A DNA stretch of 64,000 nucleotides from Saccharina japonica (taxonomy: Eukaryota > Sar > Phaeophyceae > Laminariales > Laminariaceae): contig MEHQ01004416.1 in the NCBI GenBank assembly GCA_008828725.1, forward strand, positions 89,555 to 153,554, in the 5' to 3' direction. The notes beneath the pieces were generated by a model, which saw only the letters and a list, made by a program, of their open reading frames with translations, was not told where the DNA came from and searched no databases. Positions 54,239-63,389 of the stretch are shown here, in pieces (position 1 is the stretch's first letter; each line of letters begins with the position of its first letter). The translations under genes were made by a program, and so were the position numbers.

Positions 54239-55450
54239 CAAGGCTTATCACGGTACTCGATAATCGAGACGGGACGGGACGGTACTGTTTTTACTTGTTT
54301 GGCGGGAAAAAAAATGAAGACGGGACGGGACGGGACGGTAAAATGACGACCAAACGGGTTTTTGAGACGGGACGGGACGGGACGGTTGGTGTACAATTTC
54401 TCAACGGGACGGGACGGTAATTTCAACGGGGTAGATTTTCACGACGGGACGGGACGGTAAAATTCAACGGAATTTTTTTCCACGACGGGACGGGACGGTA
54501 AATATAATTTTTCACGACGGGACGGGACGGTAACTATATTTTTTTACGACGGGACGGGACGGTAAATATAATTTTTCACGACGGGACGGAACGGTAAATA
54601 TTTTTCACAACGGGAAGGGACGGTAAACATAATTTTTCACGACAGGACGGGAGGGACGTACCATGGGACCGAGTTTTCCTGTCCCAAATGTTAGTTGTGT
54701 ACTATATACCAATGAATTGCAATCTACTACACAACGTATAGAAGTAGCAGTGGTAATCCGGCACTGGATCATTGGATCAAAACAGTTGTTGCCCCAGAGG
54801 AACAACGAAAAGAAACACTCGTACGAATCGTACATACCAGTACTTGAATAGAAATTCATCTTGAAATTCGTATCCCCGTATAATATGATTTGACGGGAAA
54901 TTCGTATCCCCATAATAAAACATAGATTTCATTTTATTTCATATTTTGATATTTTGATGTTTCATTTTTCGGAATTTTCGTATTTCGTTATTTCGTAAAT
55001 TCGTAAATTCGTATAACTTTAATTTAATTTTAATGTACATACCAATGTGAAAAAACAAATTTTGTAAATTCGTAGATTCTTGGTGGGAATGACGGGAAGA
55101 GACAACGGGCAGGTGTGAATCTTGGCGGGAGAGACAAGTTTTGTCGGCGGGACGGGACGGTAAAGACAACGGTGCATGACGGGACGGGACGGTAAATTAC
55201 ATTATCTCGACGGGACGGGACGGTAATTTTCAACGGGAGCGATTTTCTTGACGGGACGGGACGGTAAAGTTCAACGGGGCAGATTTCGATGACGGGACGG
55301 GGCGGTAACGTTCAACGGTTGGAGATTTGTCGGCGGGACGGGACGGGACGGGATTTGACGGGACGACGGGAACAGTTTAACGACGGTTTAACCGTCCCGT
55401 CCCGCCGTTACCGTCGTTACCGTCCCGCCAAAATACCGTGATAAGCCTTG
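54239..55450. mobile_element. Complete non-autonomous hAT element filled with GACGGGACGG repeats
   Basis: 1,212 bp. The left TIR CAAGGCTTATCACGGTA (54239-54255) and right TIR TACCGTGATAAGCCTTG (55434-55450) are perfect inverse copies. An exact 8-bp duplication ATAATTTG lies outside (54231-54238 and 55451-55458). Inside, GACGGGACGGGACGGT units spaced 25-45 bp fill 54268-54660 and 55080-55375 in one orientation, and an inverted block (accgtcccgtcccgcc) lies next to the right TIR. The middle (54660-55080) is A/T-rich and unique, without a transposase. 8-bp duplications and CA...TG ends define hAT. Subterminal repeats often bind hAT transposase. Confidence 0.9.
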
Positions 55451-55459
55451 ATAATTTGC

Positions 55460-56100
55460 TGGTGTCAAAAAGGACGACTCGCAAACCATGTCCTACATTG
55501 ACACTCTGCTGCTGCTGCTGTGCTGTGTTCACGACTTGCGACTTGGACACCCCCGTGTATTTTACGGCATTAATTATTGATACGCGGATATCATCCGCAT
55601 CGAATGCGATAAATGCAGCTCCAGATTTGGTCCTCCTACGTACGTATATACGAACATTCAGGATGTATGTATGATACGAGTACATCCTGCACGAGCAAGA
55701 CACATAAAACACGTTCGTAGTATCATATTATACGTACGATATATACGCGCGATCGAAGTATCACACGACATGTATCACACACAGGTCGAGCACAGCTTGC
55801 AAAATATCAAACTACGAATGAGTTTAATGATATCCTCGATATCTCACCTGCAGTGGATTCGTGTTTTGAGATTGGAAGTGAATCCAGGGAACTCAAGGAA
55901 CAAATACGTCGTACTGCCTGTACACTGCTGCTGTACTCGTAGTCTATCCTTTACTTGGAGGATATTCTGGGAAACCCATGGAAGGCTTTCTTCAATGGAC
56001 CGAAATCTACCCCAACTTTATCGGAGAGGGGGGCATTTGCCTGCAATGGGTTGGTCTACTGAAACACTAACATCGGGGGGATAGCGGCGTGGGGGGGGGG
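55460..56100. other. Unassigned spacer
   Basis: No supported gene. Ends in a G-run at 56090-56110 that is the insertion site of the next family G copy. Confidence 0.35.
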
Positions 56101-56106
56101 GGGGGG

Positions 56107-56605
56107 GGGGCCATAGTCGTATGACCATAGACCCTCGCATCTACAATGCCGGGACGGAGGATGCCGGGTTTCCACCGACCAGGCAGACATTGCTAGCACC
56201 AAGCGCGAAGCGCCGTGAGGTGTTGGGCGAGTCGCATGAAGGGTGAGCTGCATCCTACTAAAAACTGCTTGTGACGCGGACTTGCATATGGATGACAGCT
56301 TCAATGAGTTAATTTAATTTCTGGTGCGGCCACTTCCTGGGGCAGCAATGGGAATACTACAGTAAGTAACTGCCTCGCGGGTGGCTTACCATATACACAC
56401 TACGTGATACGATAATTCCCCTTGTGCGGAGCAAAGCAAAGGTTCTCCACCCCGCACAAATGATCTAACTCGACCGCCAGCCTTGGTGACCGCCAAAAAA
56501 AAAAAAAACGGCACCCTGGTTGTCGAGCTCACGCAGCGAGAGGCGTGTTTTACAGCGCCGTTGCCAACCGACGCCAACCCAACCTATACATATATAGTAT
56601 ATTTA
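56107..56605 (+). mobile_element. Family G element, 5'-truncated, with G-tract duplication
   Basis: It begins directly at 'gccatagtcgtatgaccata' after the G-run, so it lacks about 20 bp of the standard 5' end, and ends 'cctatacatatatagtatat'. Both flanks contain GGCGTGGGGGGGG. 5' truncation with a target duplication points to retroposition. Confidence 0.8.
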
Positions 56606-56724
56606 TAGGGTGGGGGCGTGGGGGGGGGAGGGGGTGAAGCTGGGAAGTGTGCCCGTCAGAAAGCGGAACAGGCAGAAGCTTGAGTGCCATGGCGTGTAAA
56701 AGGTAGAAAGCGTGATCGGTGTTG

Positions 56725-56815
56725 CAGGCACATGCTTGAGCACCTATATGGGCTACGACCCTCCTTTTTTTGAAGGGTCATACTGTTTGTAGCCCATAGT
56801 TGAGCACCACCGAAC
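56725..56815. repeat. Hairpin with ~25-bp arms
   Basis: 'gagcacctatatgggctacg' plus 'accct' faces 'agggtc...gtagcccatagttgagcac'. Confidence 0.7.
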
Positions 56816-56868
56816 ATATTCACAAATGTTCTTATTTTTTTATTATATATAAATATGATACAGTACGC

Positions 56869-57035
56869 GACACCAGTTAAGAATCTCTTAATTCTGACCA
56901 GGCTGGAATTCTTATGTAAGGCAGGGTGTGTCCTACACTATTTTCAATACAAAAGAGGTAATATTCTTATTTTCGTCTGAAAATCCAGCCTTAAATCCTT
57001 AACTGCCGAGTTCTTAAGTGCTGTCGCGTACTGTA
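56869..57035. mobile_element. MITE, TACAGTACGCGACA ends
   Basis: 167 bp with TIR TACAGTACGCGACA / TGTCGCGTACTGTA. Internal blocks ('gaccaggctggaattcttat', 'gtcctacactattttcaata', 'gaaaatccagcctta') resemble the ACAGGACACC family, so it is a divergent relative. The same 'cactattttcagtataaaa' block occurs in the 52648 duplication. Confidence 0.7.
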
Positions 57036-57299
57036 TGTTCCAGCAGCGTCGGGTGAGGTGCGTATATAGTCGGAACACCACGAATTCGTGCTCCATCCCC
57101 ATCGTCCCTCACCGGTACGAAGCCTTTACTGTCCGACCAAGCACTCTGGACGCAGTTTTAGCCTGGATTGCGAGAGGGCTGAGGATCGTGTTGCGTGGTA
57201 GCTGCCCTACCGTGCCACAGCTGCCGGCCCTTCCCCCTGGCTAACATCAGGTACCAGGTACACAGCAGTATGCAGGTACACAGTCAGCAGTACGCCGCA

Positions 57300-57540
57300 A
57301 CTTATCGGATATCGGATATCGGGCATCCGATATTTATCGGAGGCTTCTCGGAAACATAGCCGATTTGTTTCCCGATCATGATAACCAATATGTTTTTCGG
57401 TCTATCGGAAATCCCGATACGAGTACAACGCTACTGTAGTGTTACAGCAGTTGATGGGGGCTACGTACGTTGGGATTATAGGCCCAGGGTTGGGTTGGGT
57501 TGGGTTGGGTTGGGTTGGGCTGGGTTGGGTCGAAGCCCTC
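57300..57540. repeat. TATCGGATATCGG palindromes and a GGGTT tract
   Basis: 57302-57425 contains 'cggatatcggatatcgggca', 'gatatttatcggag' and 'ctatcggaaatcccgata', possibly the ends of a small foldback element. 57485-57533 is (GGGTT)n. Confidence 0.5.
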
Positions 57541-57587
57541 TCGTGATGCGACAGTAGAAGAAAACACCCAAAAGCTACAGCTGGACC

Positions 57588-57740
57588 CACTACTGCTGTA
57601 CTGGCTGAGGAAGCTGGCAGGGTTACCAGTGTGTTTACTATTATGATACGTATATACTGTACATACTGTACTGGCATCTGACTCAGCCAGTACATACTGT
57701 ACTGGTTGGGGTTAACAGAGCCCAGCCCTACCAGAAGGGC
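57588..57740. mobile_element. hAT-type MITE remnant
   Basis: 'tactgtactggcatctgact', 'cagccagtacatactgtact' and 'gagcccagccctacc' match the inner region and terminal TIR of the 41015 element. Confidence 0.55.
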
Positions 57741-58063
57741 AAATACTACTTGTGCTGCTGTAACCTCAATCAGCTTCAACTGTAATATCTCCCGTAGTAT
57801 GTATGTTCGTTACTTCATCTGGTATGTTGAATGTGCCGCGCCTGGCAACGGGATCGACGCCTTTCAATTTACCAGGTACCAGGTAGGTATGTACGTATAG
57901 CAGCAGTACTCTGTACCTTGCACGTTCGGATATGCTCGGTATGCACTTCCACGCACTTGTGCCCCTTTCTTTTCAGGGGCGATACTTACCAGCTTTTATT
58001 GTCTCGTTTCGCGGAAAATTCCCAAAAAAAAAAAAAAAAAGCGGCGGATCCTACTATTTTGGG

Positions 58064-58150
58064 GGGGGACCATAGTAAACAGAACCTATGGTAAACACTA
58101 AAACTTATATATTTACCTATTCTTACAAACAATATTTGGTCCTATTTATA
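58064..58150. mobile_element. MITE, CATAGTAAATAGGACC family, diverged
   Basis: 'ggggggaccatagtaaacag' on the left, 'acaatatttggtcctattta' on the right, then truncated before the terminal block. Confidence 0.6.
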
Positions 58151-58284
58151 TGATACGATAGTATAACGTTTCATGCGGCTGCAACAACGCTCGTTCATCC
58201 CGATCGAATCGTCAAAACCAGCCGCGCGCGTCGCGCGTGTAGACAGCCCCCCTTGATCGTGCCGCTGGAGACGCCCAGACTCCT

Positions 58285-58640
58285 AGAGGGGCCGCGACTG
58301 CATCTAGCGAGCGTACGTACGTAAGAGTAGCTTTAAACTTCTGGCGCGACAAAGCCTGCCAACCCCCCCCCAAGACAAGAACATATATAGCCAGCGATTT
58401 CGTGTTTTATCTCGGATATTATCTCGGCGAGTCGGCTCTGTCGACTAGACAAATGGACACCTAGAGGGGCGGCCGCATCTAGCGAGCGTACGTAGCTATA
58501 AACGTCTGGCGCGACAGCAGTGCCCCCCAAGACAAGAACATACATACATAGCCGGCGATTTCGTGTTTTGTCTCGGCTGTTATCTCGGTGAGTCGGCTCT
58601 GTCGACTGCACCAATGGACAAATGGATCTCTTCTGTTGAT
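58285..58640. repeat. ~180-bp tandem duplication
   Basis: 'gcatctagcgagcgtacgta', 'tctggcgcgaca', 'caagacaagaacatata', 'gcgatttcgtgttttatctc' and 'gagtcggctctgtcgact' occur in the same order in both halves. Confidence 0.85.
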
Positions 58641-58776
58641 ACACGGCGTTTTCTGTGACTAGCCATGTCTTGGGAATGATCCCGGGGACGACCCTGTTCT
58701 ATATCCTGCACAGAAGCGACACGGCTCACACCGTGCGCCTGCCTGTCCGATGTTCTGCTGCGCCGATGCGACGTTT

Positions 58777-58963
58777 TTATGCGATACAGTGCAGGACACC
58801 TCGTAAGAAACCGGCTAATAAGAAACCCAGGGTGAGATTTAGAGTAAAATAAGAAATTCGGGAGTCGTTCACTTGAAGATAGTGTAGAAAACACTCTCTC
58901 AAATAAGAAATGCAGCCTGGATCATATTTCCTGTTTCTTATTATAGGTATCCTGTACTGTATC
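58777..58963. mobile_element. MITE, ACAGGACACC family, intact ends
   Basis: Ends GATACAGTGCAGGACACC and GGTATCCTGTACTGTATC. Inside are 'aaataagaaattcgggagtc', 'gtgtagaaaacactctctca' and 'gcagcctggatcatatttcc'. Confidence 0.75.
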
Positions 58964-59147
58964 TGCCCCCTTTTTTTTTTTTTTTTTCTTGGTATTTTGC
59001 CGAGAGAGGAAAAGCATCCCGCAAACTGCGATAATACAAATGCTGTGATCTGTGAATTTTCCGCGAAATGAGAAAAAACATATTTAAATAATTTTAAAAA
59101 AAAAACAGCTGTGAGATGGAGGATTTCGTCGAAACTCATGTTTGCTA

Positions 59148-59502
59148 TGTTTTTTTTTTTTTTTTTTGTCCATCCCATTTATTATCTTCGCCCTTCCTTT
59201 CTCTCTCCTCCCTAGTCGTAACTCAGAGCCGGGGTCACAAAGTAGGCTCCTCTCCCTCCTCCCCCACTACGGTTCTTGCCTTGCATTTTTATCGCGAGAA
59301 GACTTCAGCCTTTCCTTCCCTCGTCGACTCGCATCGAATTGTGCCTACCCACGCTACTATTAATTGACGCTCTCAGCAGTTGATTCCGTTTTTTATTTAT
59401 TTTTGCAAATAAACTCAAAAGTCCGACCCACGTGAGATTCGAACTCCAGACATCAACGTTCAGAAGCGTTCGAGGTTACCTCTAGACCATCGGGGCGACC
59501 GA
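59148..59502 (-). mobile_element. Full-length tRNA-derived SINE
   Basis: Same structure as 41628-41985 and nearly the same sequence: tRNA-like head ending 'ggtcgccccgatggtctaga' at about 59500, body, and A tail (plus-strand T-run at 59152-59167). High identity suggests recent spread. Confidence 0.8.
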
Positions 59503-59597
59503 CTGTATGTAGCTGAGTGTGATTCTTCGATCGCGCGTACTTACGGGTTTTATATGTCCTCATGCAGGATGTACATCCCGTATGAGTACGTAGTTAA

Positions 59598-59677
59598 CCC
59601 ATTCAGAACTGAAAAAAATGCCCCACACTAATTATAAGTAGTTTGTCCCCAAATTCGTGAGACCAGTTCTTGAGGGG
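59598..59677. mobile_element. piggyBac-like TTAA MITE
   Basis: After TTAA (59594-59597), CCCATTCAGAACTG ... CAGTTCTTGAGGGG, then TTCA (decayed TTAA). Confidence 0.65.
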
Positions 59678-59936
59678 TTCAAAATATCGATCCGTACGTT
59701 GCACCTTTCGGCGTCTTTCTGGACGCAATTTCGGCACTGATATACCGACAATTTGTTTACCCTTTTCCCACACCTCTCGCCTCTCCTTTCTGGACGTTTC
59801 GGCACCCTCCCTCCGAGACCAGGTGCGAGAGCGCATGAAACAAGGCCTTCCGGCAGAGTCAGCGGAGGAGTATTTGTTACGTGTCAGGTGCGCCCACCAT
59901 TTCCCTCAATACTGCTCTACCCGTTTAGTGTTGAAC

Positions 59937-60016
59937 CCATGCAGAACTGAAAATAATATCCCGCACTAATTCCAAGTAGTGCGTCCCCAAAAACGCGGTA
60001 CCAGTTCTTGAGGGGT
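59937..60016. mobile_element. piggyBac-like TTAA MITE
   Basis: CCCATGCAGAACTG ... CAGTTCTTGAGGGG followed by TTAA at 60017-60020. The left target reads TTGA. Confidence 0.65.
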
Positions 60017-60227
60017 TAAAGGGCATTATCGTAGCCTAAAAAGGGTATACCTCCGGGTCCGTACGCTTTTTCCCGAGTGTTTTTTTTGTATGGTACCTCT
60101 AATTGGCTAAAAGGAAGTAGGTGTACCTTTTTGGGGGGTATTGCCCTATTTTTTTGTACGTGGAAGTATATGCCCTGCTGGGACTCTAATAGACGACGAT
60201 TACCGGTACAAAGCTAGCTGCGGGGTT

Positions 60228-60262
60228 CGCACTGCTGCTGCTGCTGCTGCTGCCGCCGCCGA
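60228..60262. repeat. (CTG)n(CCG)n microsatellite
   Basis: About eight CTG units, then GCCGCCGCC. Confidence 0.9.
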
Positions 60263-60469
60263 TCGTACGGGGACACTTTTGATAAAGTCCCGTGAGTTTT
60301 TTCGTGGGATTGTTCAAGAAGGCTTAACCGCAACACCACCTTGCAAGAAAAATATAGCAATATTGCTGCTGTCTGATTGGTCAAAACCGATATTTCGACC
60401 GCCCGTCCGTGTGTTTGTTTGTTTGGTTGGTTTTGGAAGAACAGAGTGCTACCGAAACGCGCGGCGGAG

Positions 60470-60498
60470 GCGAGCGGCCGGGCGCCCCGGCCGCTCGC
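60470..60498. repeat. Perfect 13-bp GC hairpin
   Basis: GCGAGCGGCCGGG, loop CGC, CCCGGCCGCTCGC. No gene nearby explains it. Confidence 0.85.
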
Positions 60499-60539
60499 GT
60501 CCAGCCCCGCCCCCAAAAGGTTTCACGCCTCGTACAGAT

Positions 60540-60840
60540 CGTGATGATCTGTTGTCATACAGCTCCTCACCTGCCATCGTGAGAGGTTGTGCAAGATCTG
60601 CCTACGCATTGACAGTACAGATCCCGCCCAGGAAACGTGTGCTAAATCATGCAGATTATACGGCTCCCACCCGGCAACATGAGCTAGATCATACAGATCA
60701 TACAGATCATACAGATCACATAGATCGTACAGATCATACAGATCATACAGATCATCTGCCCTGAAAGAACCAGCTCATCAAGTGGGTTGATCTGCCTGAT
60801 CTATCTGTACATTATCTGCCCGAGGTGTGAGATGTTAGGG
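60540..60840 (+). repeat. CATACAGAT-tailed dispersed repeat, best copy
   Basis: The body 'agaggttgtgcaagatctgc', 'gtacagatcccgcccaggaa', 'atgcagattatacggctccc' and 'acccggcaacatgagctaga' is followed at 60690-60755 by seven or eight CATACAGAT units, and then 'tacattatctgcccgaggtg', also seen near 8370 and 2145. Confidence 0.75.
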
Positions 60841-60861
60841 TCAGGTTGCGGTCGGGTCTAT

Positions 60862-61030
60862 TAACTCTTTTAGAACTGCAGTCCCGTTTTGGGGACAAAC
60901 CACTCTAATTCTAAGTAATGTGTCCCCAAAACGGGACTCCAGTCCTATATATGAGGGTTAGGAACTGGTCCCACGTATTTGGGGAAACTACTTGGAATTA
61001 GTGTGGGACATGTTTTTCAGTTATGAATGG
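60862..61030. mobile_element. Two adjacent TTAA MITEs of different subfamilies
   Basis: 60862-60956 is a relative of the 45684 element ('gcagtcccgttttggggaca', 'gtccccaaaacgggactcca'). 60960-61030 is a reverse copy of the 32886 type ('ggaactggtcccacgtattt', 'ttcagttatgaatggg') ending at TTAA. Confidence 0.7.
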
Positions 61031-61397
61031 GTTAAGCAGCCTCGAGGTCGTCAATCCTCATTCGTGACTCGTGACCCGTGTTCGCGATTAGTGCCGGGTG
61101 CCGCTTTAGTACCCGTATTGTTGGCCGGCGCATACCGGCACTAAAGAGGGACCATTACTGTATATATATACGTTTATATTATATGTATGTATACATATAT
61201 CATATATATGTGAGGTGTGAAAAAAGTCGAAAAATAAGTTACGGGACTGCTGCAATATAAACACCAAGTCACCGGGGCTGCTGGGCTGTACGTACCCGCT
61301 CATATATACGTACTGAGTACAGAGGATGTGTCCAATTTCAGCCCTCAGCACAACAGAAGGAGATAAACGAACAAACGCGCGCAGCATGATAACATCA

Positions 61398-61661
61398 TAC
61401 GGCTGGGCACTGGCACAGCATTATGTACTGGCAGTACTCGTATTTGACCCGGCCAGTACATCCGCCAGTGGGTTTTATCTTACGTACGTCCAAGAAACAC
61501 GCCATATTAGAGTACAGAAACCCACCATATGCGTTTCGGGAGGGGAAAGGGAGAGACAGCAGTATACTGGTGCAATCCAGTATACTGACTAATATTGACG
61601 ACAGAATAATCGCTACTGGCTTACCAGGTACTTGATTTGAGTCAGTCAGTACCCAGCCCAA
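61398..61661. mobile_element. hAT-type MITE, copy 2
   Basis: 264 bp. Ends TACGGCTGGGCACTGGC and GTACCCAGCCCAA. Flanking octamers TAACATCA (61390-61397) and TAAAATCA (61662-61669) match 7 of 8. The interior aligns with copy 1 ('gacccggccagtacatccgc', 'cgtccaagaaacacgccata', 'atgcgtttcgggagggg', 'agacagcagtatactg'). Confidence 0.8.
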
Positions 61662-61872
61662 TAAAATCATGATGATACTCGGGGCTTTTACCGGTATACA
61701 CTGTTCCTGGAGGGTCGATGAGGCCGCGCTTCTCGCTTTCTTGTTTTTTTTTTATTATTTTTTTAATCATCCATGTGTTTGTGTCTTAACATTTAAAACA
61801 AACTACTTTGGGGACGGACCCATAAGGGATAATGACCAAAATAATTATAACTTACGAGTACCTGGTATTATG

Positions 61873-61968
61873 GGGGACCATAGTAAATAGGACCAAACAT
61901 TATTGGTAAAAAAAGGGAAATATGTAGGTTTTTGTGTGTACCGTAGGTCCTATTTACTATGGTCTTGG
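61873..61968. mobile_element. MITE, CATAGTAAATAGGACC family
   Basis: 'gggggaccatagtaaatagg' faces 'ggtcctatttactatggtct' across about 95 bp. Internal 'gtaggtttttgtgtgtaccg' is shared with 62806 and 9079. Confidence 0.75.
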
Positions 61969-62029
61969 GTTACATATGATACTACAACAGCAGTAGTATA
62001 CAATTTTTGCTTATATTTAGGGACAGATT

Positions 62030-62125
62030 TATTTTTTCTCTTCATCCCATTTATTATTTTCGCGCTTCTTTTCTCTCTCCCTCTTTGTTAATATTAATAG
62101 TCGTCACTCAGATCCGGGGTCACCA
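62030..62125 (-). mobile_element. SINE family 1, 3' fragment
   Basis: 'tcatcccatttattattttc', 'gcgcttcttttctctctccc' and 'cactcagatccggggtcacc' match the 3' end of the full SINEs. Confidence 0.65.
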
Positions 62126-62134
62126 CGCCCCCCC

Positions 62135-62353
62135 GCCCTGCTTACCGCCTTTTCCAGAAGATATACATGCCTTTGAAGGAGTAGCCCGTTCCGTTAGCTT
62201 CGCACAACCTACGGCACCTCCGTCCCCGGCCCCCACCCTGCCTACCGCCTTTTTCAGAAGATATACATGCCTTTCAAGGAGTAGCCCGTTCCGTTAGCTT
62301 CGCACAACCTACCCCTGTCCCCGGCCCCCGCCTTGCCCACTGCCTTTTTCCAG
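62135..62353 (+). repeat. Two tandem decoy copies of an acceptor and exon start
   Basis: About 95-bp units at 62136 and 62230. Each has 'taccgccttttnccagaaga'-like 3' splice sequence and 'tatacatgcctttnaaggag', then TAG in the exon frame. They copy the region leading into the real exon at 62354. Confidence 0.7.
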
Positions 62354-62461
62354 ACGATGTACATGCCTTCCACAGAGCCCGTTCCTTCGTGCCCGGCGTA
62401 TCTCTTGCCCAGTGAAGACTGGGAGCGGGAGGTGCTGTCTACGTTCGTCGACCTGCGCCAG
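62354..62461 (+). CDS. Internal exon, unknown protein (WEREVLSTFVDLRQ)
   Basis: Acceptor CTTTTTCCAG|ACG and donor CCAG|GTATTG bound a 108-nt, exactly 36-codon exon reading TMYMPSTEPVPSCPAYLLPS and EDWEREVLSTFVDLRQ. The LLPS.DWEREVL..F..LRQ stretch is amphipathic and looks like a conserved helix. It recalls the C-terminal region of SMN-complex Gemin2-type proteins, but this is by eye and weak. Neighbouring exons are not evident in the window, and downstream is a microsatellite. Confidence 0.45.
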
Positions 62462-62520
62462 GTATTGAATATTTCTGCTGTAGACGCTTAGGACTGCCTT
62501 TTTTTTTGTCGGGGACTGGG

Positions 62521-62632
62521 TGCTGTATGCTGTGCTGTGTGTGCTGTGCTGTGCTGTGCTGTGCTGTGCTGTGCTGTGCTGTGCTGTGCTGTGCTGTGCT
62601 GTGCTGTGTGCTGTGCTGTGCCGTGCTCTACT
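62521..62632. repeat. Pentanucleotide microsatellite (GCTGT)n
   Basis: About 20 GCTGT units in the intron after the 62354 exon. Cysteine/valine-rich shadow frame. Confidence 0.95.
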
Positions 62633-62664
62633 TTACTATACTCTATTAATAGTGTACTCTACTC

Positions 62665-62830
62665 TCTAGCTACTGTAGGATGTCCACTGATTCTTGAAAG
62701 GCTTTCACCTATATATTACGGAGGGCCATCACCTACTTTTACTCTACTCTAATTCTACTCTCTAGCTAGGATGTCCACTGATTCTTGAAAGGCTTTCACC
62801 TATATACTACGGAGGACCATCACAGTAAAC
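62665..62830. repeat. ~93-bp tandem duplication overlapping a MITE end
   Basis: 'aggatgtccactgattcttg', 'aaaggctttcacctatatat' and 'tacggagg(g/a)ccatcac' occur at 62679-62731 and 62768-62824. The second runs into the MITE at 62806. Confidence 0.8.
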
Positions 62831-63170
62831 AGGACCAAATATTGCTATTAGTAGTAAAAATAGGTAAATATATATATATAGGTTTTTGTGTGTAACGTAG
62901 CTCCCCCATTTACTATGGCCCACCGTAATAGCATACAGCGTTGACGGTTCGTATATGTTTCATACATCATATATACCTCCACTTCGTACGCTTTTCATTA
63001 TTCGTTTCGGACAAGCTACTATTAATATTACGGGGGACCATAGTAAACACTAGTAAATAGGACCAAATATTGTTACTGTAGTACAAATAGGTAAAGTAAA
63101 TAGGACCAACTATTGTTAGTAAAATTAGGTACAGTAGGACCAAATATTATTGTTATAATAGTACGAATAG
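62806..63170. mobile_element. Cluster of CATAGTAAATAGGACC MITEs
   Basis: 62806-62932 is a complete copy (TACGGAGGACCATCACAGTA ... CTATGGCCCACCGTAATA). 63030-63170 begins TTACGGGGGACCATAG and repeats 'aataggaccaaatattgtta' three times without a proper right end, as if rearranged. Confidence 0.65.
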
Positions 63171-63178
63171 GTGAAGTA

Positions 63179-63388
63179 AGGGCCCGTATTAACGAGTATA
63201 AAATAAATCCAATTTGGAAAAAATAAAATTCAAATTCGCTTTTCATTGGTCAACACACGCACCAGCACCAAATATTATGCCCCAAGATCCTAATCTTTGG
63301 TGCTGGTGCGTGTGTTGATCAATGAAAAGCGGATTTGATTTTTTTTTTTTCCAAATTGATTTTTTTTCTTCTTCGTTAAAACGGGCCC
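63179..63388. mobile_element. PIF/Harbinger-type MITE, copy 4
   Basis: 210 bp, GGGCCCGTATTAACGA ... TCGTTAAAACGGGCCC, flanked by TAA on the left and TTA on the right, so the target duplication is not exact here. The other three copies match exactly. Confidence 0.8.
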
Positions 63389-63389
63389 T

